This document shows, in pieces, positions 57,849 through 64,000 of a stretch of 64,000 bases of DNA. The notes beneath the pieces are model-generated. The model was given only the letters and a program-made list of their open reading frames with translations. It searched no databases and was not told the DNA's origin. Where the stretch lies: the NCBI RefSeq assembly GCF_923077115.1, contig NZ_CAKLPX010000001.1:1831565-1895564 (forward strand), in the 5' to 3' direction. Position 1 is the first letter of the stretch. Each line of letters starts with the position of its first letter. The translations under genes and the position numbers were made by a program. This DNA comes from Sinobacterium norvegicum (GTDB lineage Bacteria > Pseudomonadota > Gammaproteobacteria > Pseudomonadales > Sinobacteriaceae).

Positions 57849-58550
57849 ATGCATAATACCGACGCAGTTGAAATACGAAACCAATTGACTCGCCACCCTG
57901 TTACCGGCGTATTACCGGCAGAGGCGATCGAACAGCTGGTAAAATCGTCACGCATAGAGTCTTTTAAGGTCAGTACAATGCTTTCAGACGAAGGCATACA
58001 GGCAAGTCATATCCGCTTTGTACTCGAGGGAAACATTCAATTGGTCAGTCATAACAAACAGGGCGAGGCAGTGGTGCTGAGCTCGATTGGCCGACACCAG
58101 TGGGCAACCTGGTTAATGTGCTTCGACAAGACCGCCCCTATCCACGCTTTTTATAGCTCAGCAAAAAGCCGCTTTATTGCCATCCCCTGCGAGACGATGA
58201 TGCACGTCGCCCACCAACACCCCGACATGTATTTACACATCATCAGCGCTATTGGTAATCGATTTCGCTTACTGATGGACTGGGTGGAACAATCGAGCAT
58301 GTTGCCATCGAACAGGCAGGTAGCCAAACTCTTACTGATCAGCGCCCAATTGACAGAATGTCGTAACAATCAGGGCATGGTTAGCCACACCCAAGAGAAG
58401 CTGGCAAAGCTCGCTAAACTCTCTCGTCAGACAATTAATAATATTCTCATGGAGCTCGAACAGCAGCAGCTGATTGTTCGTTCCTACGGAAAAATCACTA
58501 TTCCCGACATGCTGGCCCTCGATGCATTTATTAGCAGCAACGGCGATTAA
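57849..58550 (+). CDS. Crp/Fnr-family transcriptional regulator
   Basis: The 233-residue protein has a cyclic-nucleotide-type beta-barrel domain (about 20-130) lacking the cAMP-binding RxxxxGE...RSA pocket motif, no FNR-type N-terminal Cys cluster, and a C-terminal winged HTH with recognition helix SRQTINNIL near residue 192. The effector is unknown. The open frame extends 42 codons upstream across the palindrome; the ATG at 57849 (MHNTDAVEI) fits the family length, though its ribosome-binding sequence is weak. It is divergent from the exported protein/TonB receptor pair, its likely targets. Confidence 0.88.
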   Translation: MHNTDAVEIRNQLTRHPVTGVLPAEAIEQLVKSSRIESFKVSTMLSDEGIQASHIRFVLEGNIQLVSHNKQGEAVVLSSIGRHQWATWLMCFDKTAPIHAFYSSAKSRFIAIPCETMMHVAHQHPDMYLHIISAIGNRFRLLMDWVEQSSMLPSNRQVAKLLLISAQLTECRNNQGMVSHTQEKLAKLAKLSRQTINNILMELEQQQLIVRSYGKITIPDMLALDAFISSNGD

Positions 58551-60436
58551 CCAAGCCTGGAGGTGGTCAGCATGGTCGCCACCTGTTGCTGCAAGGCCTC
58601 AACATCAAGCGCCTGGGGGGAAATTGCGGGCTCGGCCGCGATCTCAACCCGTGAATAAAAACGCTTGGGCAACGTGGTCAACGCTGGACCACCGCGATGA
58701 CTAAAAAAGCTCCCCCACAAACCACTCAGGGCCACCGGAATAACTGGTACCGGTGTCGTCTCAACAATACGCTGCAAACCAGTCTTAAACTCATTCATAC
58801 GACCATCGGTGGTCAACTTTCCCTCTGGGAAAATACAGAACAAATCACCCTGCTCTAAGCCAGCTCTGATATCAGCCATCGCCTTGTCATAGGCTGGCCG
58901 ATCGACATGAGACGAGACAATGGGAACTGCCTTACCGACGCGGAACATATAATTTAACACCGGTATATCATAGATAGGCTTGAACATAATAAAGCGAATC
59001 GGACGCCTAACGGCGCCCCCCAGCAGCAAAGCATCAACATAACTGACGTGATTGGCGGCAATGATTGCTGCGCCTTCACCAGGTATGTTCTGTAACCCTT
59101 TATGACTGACACGATATACCGTATGGGTCAGCATCCAGATGATAAACCGCACAGTGAAGTCGGGCACCTGGCCATAAATAAATAACGCGACAATGATATT
59201 CAGTATCGATAACAGCAGGAAGAAGTCAGCAATAGTCAATGGCAATAATGTCAGACTAACTATCGCCAGCACAGCACTGGCCACCATGAAGATTGAATTT
59301 AAAATATTGTTCGCGGCAATGGTTCTGGCCTTGGCATCCTTGTCTGCCTTCGACTGAATATAGGCATACAAAGGCACCGTGTAAAAACCACCAAAGACGC
59401 CCAACATCGCCACGTCAAAGAGTATTCTTAGCGATGGCGGGTGAGCGACAAACTCGCCGGCGGTGACAAACTCACCGGCTACAGGTAGCAAGTCATAGCT
59501 GTTAATAGCAAAGTATATATCGACACCAAATAAGCTAAGACCTAACGATCCCAAGGGAACCAGGCCTATTTCAATCACCCCCGCCGACAGCTTTTCACAC
59601 AGCAATGAACCCAGAGCCACGCCAATTGTAAAGGCACATAACAACAGGGTGACAACGTTATTATCGGCAGAAAGATAATCCTTACTCAAAGCCGGTAATT
59701 GCGTCAGATAAGCCGCACCCAACAACCAAAACCAAGAAACGGCCAGCAGCGACAAGAAAATGGGACGATTACTGCGCATCGAGCTAACCAGCTTAACACT
59801 TTCGGTCAATGGATTAGCCTTTATAGACAGCGTTGGATCCGATGCCTGCGCCGAAGGAATCCAATAACTGGCCACCAAGCCTGTCACTGACACCGCTAAA
59901 ATAACCAGCGACAGCAACCAGACAGCCTGCTGTTGACCAGCCAGCAATCCACCACAAATGGTACCGAGTAATATGGCGACAAAAGTCCCCATTTCAACCT
60001 GTGCATTTCCCGCCACCAACTCTTGCTCGGACAAAACCTGGGGCAACAATGAGTATTTAATCGGCCCAAAAAAAGTCGACTGAGCGCCCAGTAAAAACAG
60101 CACCAGCAACATCGCCCATATTTCACCGGTATATAGCGCCACACTGGCCAAAACCATGATGGCCACCTCGGCGACCTTGATTATTCGTGTGAGTACTGCC
60201 TTGTCGTACTTGTCCGCTAACTGACCCGATAAAGCAGAGAAAAGAAAAAACGGAAGAATAAATAGGCCGGCGGCAAGGTTGACCAACAGGCTGCCTTGCT
60301 GGCTGCTGCTGGCCTGAAACACCAGCAGGACGATAAGTGCATTTTTATACACGTTATCATTAAATGCCCCCAGAAACTGAGTGACAAACAACGGTAAGAA
60401 TCGACGTTCCGATAACAGCTTAAATTGTCCACTCAC
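58547..60436 (-). CDS. LplT-like MFS transporter fused to PlsC acyltransferase
   Basis: Residues about 1-410 are an MFS transporter like the lysophospholipid transporter LplT (FGAFNDN-type start, here LGAFNDNVYKNAL near 22). Residues about 430-625 are a 1-acylglycerol-3-phosphate acyltransferase domain with NHVSYVD near 463 and FPEGKLT near 545. The fusion likely flips lysophospholipids into the inner leaflet and re-acylates them. Such MFS-PlsC fusions occur in other proteobacteria. The stop overlaps by 4 nt with the convergent Crp-like gene. Confidence 0.88.
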   Translation of the reverse strand: MSGQFKLLSERRFLPLFVTQFLGAFNDNVYKNALIVLLVFQASSSQQGSLLVNLAAGLFILPFFLFSALSGQLADKYDKAVLTRIIKVAEVAIMVLASVALYTGEIWAMLLVLFLLGAQSTFFGPIKYSLLPQVLSEQELVAGNAQVEMGTFVAILLGTICGGLLAGQQQAVWLLSLVILAVSVTGLVASYWIPSAQASDPTLSIKANPLTESVKLVSSMRSNRPIFLSLLAVSWFWLLGAAYLTQLPALSKDYLSADNNVVTLLLCAFTIGVALGSLLCEKLSAGVIEIGLVPLGSLGLSLFGVDIYFAINSYDLLPVAGEFVTAGEFVAHPPSLRILFDVAMLGVFGGFYTVPLYAYIQSKADKDAKARTIAANNILNSIFMVASAVLAIVSLTLLPLTIADFFLLLSILNIIVALFIYGQVPDFTVRFIIWMLTHTVYRVSHKGLQNIPGEGAAIIAANHVSYVDALLLGGAVRRPIRFIMFKPIYDIPVLNYMFRVGKAVPIVSSHVDRPAYDKAMADIRAGLEQGDLFCIFPEGKLTTDGRMNEFKTGLQRIVETTPVPVIPVALSGLWGSFFSHRGGPALTTLPKRFYSRVEIAAEPAISPQALDVEALQQQVATMLTTSRLG

Positions 60437-60510
60437 AATGACGCATCCCTAGCCAAATAGGCTCTATCGTGCATCGAATTTGCTGTGTGTGCAATGACAA
60501 TCCACTCTAA

Positions 60511-60876
60511 TTAAGCGGCTTGATAGGGCGAGGTATCGATCGAAATCATATTATTTAACTGCAACACCAATACCCGGGCAATAGAGGGCGACGCGGGATA
60601 ATCATCAACCAGCAGCTGATGGTAGTCAGCAACAGCGGATAACACCAAAACTATATCGGCAAGGTTATCGATGGAGGTTTCAACATTATTGCAGGCCTTA
60701 ATAACGTCGAGTGCGGCACTCGCGTCCCGAAACTCTTCTTGCAACTGACTGACTAAGGCATAATTATTTCGTGTCGTTAGTTGCTCCAGTGTATTGCGAA
60801 TAAACAACAGCGAGTAATTAAGCTGCTGATATTGATTATTGATCAACAACTGACTTTTACTTTCTTCAATATTCAA
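60511..60876 (-). CDS. Small hypothetical protein (121 aa, TTG start)
   Basis: I do not recognise this protein. It is predicted helical, lightly acidic, without membrane segments, and starts with TTG preceded by a strong GGAGG 5 nt upstream, which decides the start. It lies between the MFS-PlsC gene and the DUF3820 gene. Its function is unknown. Confidence 0.65.
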   Translation of the reverse strand: MNIEESKSQLLINNQYQQLNYSLLFIRNTLEQLTTRNNYALVSQLQEEFRDASAALDVIKACNNVETSIDNLADIVLVLSAVADYHQLLVDDYPASPSIARVLVLQLNNMISIDTSPYQAA

Positions 60877-61148
60877 TATAACCTCCGCTATTTTTGCTCT
60901 ACTCCTGCCAAAAAACTATTGAGGTAAAAACAAGCAGAGCCCATCAATATTATCACTGCGACGCTTGAATTATTATATCCATTCGATAGCGAGTGCAACC
61001 GCTCAATAGCTAAACTGTTAGCCAATTAATTTTTTTTGCAGAATAAATAACAAAGCACCCTCAGCTTAACAGGAAATTATTACCGGTTTATTGCTCTTTC
61101 TATTACAATGGTTAAAAAATTTGGCTTTCAACGGCGCGACTAAACACT

Positions 61149-61364
61149 ATGATTGAAAAAAAGCATCTAATCAAAATTGCCAATATGAAAATGCCCTTCG
61201 GGCGTTACCAAGGCAGAGTCCTAATGGACATCCCCGATGAATACTTACTCTGGTTCCGCAAACAAGGCTTCCCCAGCGGCGAGCTGGGCATACTACTGGA
61301 GTTAACGCTGGAAATTAAAACCGAGGGCGTTGAATCGGTACTGGAGCCGCTTAGACAACATTAG
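61149..61364 (+). CDS. DUF3820 protein
   Basis: The 71-residue protein has the DUF3820 pattern MKMPFGRYQGRVLMDIPDEY in part, with LLWFRKQGFPSGELG. The family is annotated as putative quorum-sensing-regulated virulence factor but its biochemical role is unknown. It is convergent with topB, overlapping by 4 nt. Confidence 0.85.
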   Translation: MIEKKHLIKIANMKMPFGRYQGRVLMDIPDEYLLWFRKQGFPSGELGILLELTLEIKTEGVESVLEPLRQH

Positions 61365-63289
61365 GTGCGGGCTGATCTTGTTATTTTTTTTGCCGTCGTC
61401 GACCGCCTCCGACCTTTAGGTTTTGCCACCTTAACCCCTTTCAGCCCCGTTGGCAGCGTTGCTTTTGCCTCTTTAATCAGCGGAAACAGCGATTGCTGCA
61501 GCGGCGTCATAAAGCCGCTATAGCTACTTTCTCTCTCACTGATACTATTCAGCGCCGCTTCCCATTGCGCCGTCATATCAGCACTGGTCGCTGATACCGG
61601 CAGGCTGGCAATCAGCCCCTTGCCCGCTTCTGTCGCCTGAATATTTTTTCCACAACGCTGCAAGAAACTGCGTTTAAATAATAATTCAATAATACCCGCC
61701 CGGGTCGCCTCAGTGCCTAAGCCATCGGTGTCTTTCAGTATTTTTCTGATTGCATCGCTGCTGACATACCGGGAAATCCCTGTCATTGCAGCCAATAAGG
61801 TGCCATCGTTATAAGGCTTTGGCGGCTCCGTGGCTTTTTCCAACACCTTCGCATCAATACAGCTCAACATCTCTCCCTGAGCCAGCGCCGGTAGGGTTTG
61901 CTCCTGCTGATGCCCTCGATCTGGCAGCACCTTTTTATAGCCAAGCTCTACCTCCTGCCTTGCCTTGGCGACAAATACACCACCACTTATCTCTAGCTCC
62001 ACGGTGGTTTCATTAAACGCGTAGGACGGCAAGAACTGCGCTAAATAGTAGCGACTAATTAATTCATACAGCTGTCTAAGAGGCTTGTCTAAGGCTGACA
62101 CGTCTTGCTTTCTGGCGGTTGGGATGATGGCATGGTGAGCATCCACCTTGCTGTCGTTCCAGCACCGCCCCTTAAGTGATAAATCTGCCTCATCAACAAC
62201 GCAATTTAATTCAACGATATTGGCTGCCACAGCACCACTAACCTGACCGGCCATCGCGTGTTGATCCACCGGCAGGTAGCGGCTATCGGAGCGCGGGTAG
62301 GTGATCAGCTGATGACGCTCATAAAGTTGCTGGCAATTATCAAGCACCTGCTGTGCCGTCATCGCATAACGCTTGTTCGCCTCGATTTGTAGTGCGGACA
62401 AATTAAACAATAATGGTGGCGGTTGTTTTTTCAGTGTTTTATCGAGTTTCGATACCAGCGCTACCTGTCCGCTGATGCGCGAGCAGACATTCTCAGCCAA
62501 CCCCTTATTCAGCACTCGGCCCTGCTCATCACGGTAGGGGTCGCAGGCCTTGCTGGGCTGCCAGCGCGCTCGAAATGATGGCGACTGCCCACCCTGTTGC
62601 TTTACCACCGCTTCGACTTGATAAAACGGTTTACTGATAAAACGCTGTATTTGCCGATCGCGCTCGACCACCAGCCCGAGCACCGGTGTCTGTACTCTGC
62701 CAACCGATAGTACGCCTTGATAACCGACTTTTTGCCCTTGTAGTGTATAGGCACGTGTCATGTTAATGCCGTATAGCCAATCGGCCCGCGAGCGCGCCAA
62801 GGCGGAGGTCGACAAGGGAATGAAATCGTTGTTATCACGCATCTTCGTCATCGCATGACGCACTGCCATTGAGTTTAAATCACTGATCAACAAGCGCTGA
62901 ACACCTTTCGCGCGCGCCCCTTTAACGCCGTGGTAAGCCAGCACTTGATCGACCAGAAGCTGACCTTCTCGGTCAGGGTCACCGGCATGCACAATGCTAT
63001 CTGCCTGTTTAATTAGAGATTTAATAATTTTTAGCTGTTTTCGTGTTTTGCTTTTCGGTACCAATTGCCACTGTTCAGGGATAATCGGCAGACGGTCAAT
63101 AGACCATTTTTTTAAGCTGGCATCATAACGTTCAGGCTCGGCCTGTTCGAGCAGGTGGCCAATACACCAGGTGACACAGTCACCGTCAGCAGAATAAATA
63201 CAGCCATCCTGTTTTTTCAAAGGTTTGGCCAGAACGTCGGCAATGGCGCGCCCTAGGCTTGGTTTTTCGGCAATAAAGAGTCTCATCAA
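61361..63289 (-). CDS. topB: DNA topoisomerase III
   Basis: TopB (642 residues) is a type IA topoisomerase that decatenates DNA. It has the Toprim start RLFIAEKPSLGRAIADVL, the DxD-type HAGDPDREGQ motif near 102, and the catalytic Tyr in LITYPRSDSRYLP near 335. A basic Lys/Arg tail ends the protein without zinc fingers. The two initial Met codons leave the exact start open; no clear ribosome-binding sequence is seen. Confidence 0.93.
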   Translation of the reverse strand: MMRLFIAEKPSLGRAIADVLAKPLKKQDGCIYSADGDCVTWCIGHLLEQAEPERYDASLKKWSIDRLPIIPEQWQLVPKSKTRKQLKIIKSLIKQADSIVHAGDPDREGQLLVDQVLAYHGVKGARAKGVQRLLISDLNSMAVRHAMTKMRDNNDFIPLSTSALARSRADWLYGINMTRAYTLQGQKVGYQGVLSVGRVQTPVLGLVVERDRQIQRFISKPFYQVEAVVKQQGGQSPSFRARWQPSKACDPYRDEQGRVLNKGLAENVCSRISGQVALVSKLDKTLKKQPPPLLFNLSALQIEANKRYAMTAQQVLDNCQQLYERHQLITYPRSDSRYLPVDQHAMAGQVSGAVAANIVELNCVVDEADLSLKGRCWNDSKVDAHHAIIPTARKQDVSALDKPLRQLYELISRYYLAQFLPSYAFNETTVELEISGGVFVAKARQEVELGYKKVLPDRGHQQEQTLPALAQGEMLSCIDAKVLEKATEPPKPYNDGTLLAAMTGISRYVSSDAIRKILKDTDGLGTEATRAGIIELLFKRSFLQRCGKNIQATEAGKGLIASLPVSATSADMTAQWEAALNSISERESSYSGFMTPLQQSLFPLIKEAKATLPTGLKGVKVAKPKGRRRSTTAKKITRSART

Positions 63290-63451
63290 ACAACTGTATA
63301 AAACAACAGTAGATGTTGCAAGTTATTCACTGTAACAATTCCGCTGGTACAGACCTTTCGATGGCTGGGCCTCCCCTTAGGCTATTGCCGCTCTATAGCA
63401 ACACAGTTAGACTGCTAAGCATTATTCCGCCTCCTGACATAAGAACTATTC

Positions 63452-64000
63452 ATGCCCGCGCCCCGACGTTCCAAAAGCAAAAAAAATGCCAAAAAGCTCG
63501 CTAAATCGATCACCCTAAAGCTTGGCCCGAGGCCGGCTATATCCCTGTCAATCCAGCAGGCGTTGCACCTCTGCCAACAACACTTAAAAAAACAGCAGAC
63601 CAGCACTGCCAAGGCCATCTTGTTGCAGATCAACCAGCAACAGCCCGACCTTCTCGAGGTCGACTTGATGATGTCGGACATCCTCGACAGCGCAGCTCAA
63701 TACGATGATTTGCTACTACATGCCAAGGCTTCTGTTCAGCGCCACCCACGTCAGGTTTCCTGCCTGCTCGGCTTGGCAACCGCTCTGCGCCATCTACAAC
63801 GCCACACCGAGGCAGAGGCTATTTTGTTAAAGGCTCAGAAACTCGCGCCGGGCAACGCCCAGGTATTCAACCATCTTGGCATCATCCAGAAAGAGTCTGG
63901 CCAACTGGATAACGCACTGGCCAACTTCGATCGTGGCTTGGCAATCAATCCCAAACTGTCGGAAATTTATTGGAATCGAGCTGACCTCGATCACAGCGAT
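63452..64000 (+). CDS. TPR-repeat protein, N-terminal part (runs off window)
   Basis: From the ATG at 63452 a frame of 183 codons stays open to the window edge. It starts with a very basic segment (RRSKSKKNAKKLAKS) followed by TPR-like repeats (AEAILLKAQKLAPGNAQV near 130, GQLDNALANFDRGLAINP near 157). The YWNRADL style of the last repeat resembles TPR-sulfotransferase proteins, but the C-terminus is missing, so the function is open. The start has no clear ribosome-binding sequence. Confidence 0.8.
   Translation, partial: MPAPRRSKSKKNAKKLAKSITLKLGPRPAISLSIQQALHLCQQHLKKQQTSTAKAILLQINQQQPDLLEVDLMMSDILDSAAQYDDLLLHAKASVQRHPRQVSCLLGLATALRHLQRHTEAEAILLKAQKLAPGNAQVFNHLGIIQKESGQLDNALANFDRGLAINPKLSEIYWNRADLDHSD

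Overview
The window looks like a piece of chromosome from a marine, aerobic or facultative gammaproteobacterium, probably of the Cellvibrionales/Spongiibacteraceae kind. This rests on the gammaproteobacterial gene orders nrdR-ribD-ribE-ribBA-ribH-nusB-thiL-pgpA and rnr-rlmB-rpsF-rpsR-rplI-dnaB, on FolX, ProQ/FinO, RNase R and EttA, and on a TonB receptor and NarK/ABC nitrate uptake. The genus is inference. I saw no prophage, insertion sequence, CRISPR array, rRNA or tRNA.

Layout. 1-3.4 kb (minus): thiC-thiO-thiS thiamine operon behind a promoter and a TPP riboswitch. 3.6-10.4 kb (minus): a ProQ/FinO protein, thiL-pgpA, nusB, the riboflavin genes and nrdR. 10.5-15.4 kb (minus): glyA and a multi-PAS GGDEF-EAL protein. 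15.6-23.1 kb (plus): ettA, small enzymes, a Fur-box-preceded ChuW/HutW radical SAM heme enzyme, and a ybgA-like/folX/folE pterin group. 23.3-28.0 kb (minus): a three-gene 2-oxoacid:ferredoxin oxidoreductase operon with a GltD-like iron-sulfur flavoprotein. 28.2-31.7 kb: radA, and divergently a pair resembling phage helicase-loading genes (triple DnaT-domain protein and lambda-P-like protein).

31.9-39.9 kb (plus) is a nitrate assimilation island: sigma-54 promoter, narK, nasT; then a second sigma-54 promoter, an ANTAR-type two-hairpin leader with an intrinsic terminator, nrtA-nrtB-nrtD, a porin, and a stand-alone protein resembling the NIT nitrate-sensing domain. The likely logic is that nitrogen limitation fires sigma-54, and NasT releases the attenuator when nitrate is sensed. 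No nasS is present, so the NIT-like protein is a candidate sensor. It is followed by hmp and norR, with NorR-type sites between them.

43.6-50.9 kb (minus) is housekeeping: dnaB, rplI, a membrane protein, rpsR, rpsF (with an S6:S18-type leader), rlmB and rnr. 51.4-53.9 kb has dgkA, a YgiW-like protein, an epoxide-hydrolase-like enzyme and psiE. 53.9-58.6 kb is an uptake-like locus: a TonB receptor, an unrecognised exported protein and a divergent Crp-family regulator around a long palindrome with Crp spacing. The window ends with an MFS-PlsC fusion, two small genes, topB and the start of a TPR protein.

The most promising leads are the NasT/NIT-like pair with its leader, the lambda O/P-like loader pair, and the TonB receptor/exported protein/Crp locus with its operator.
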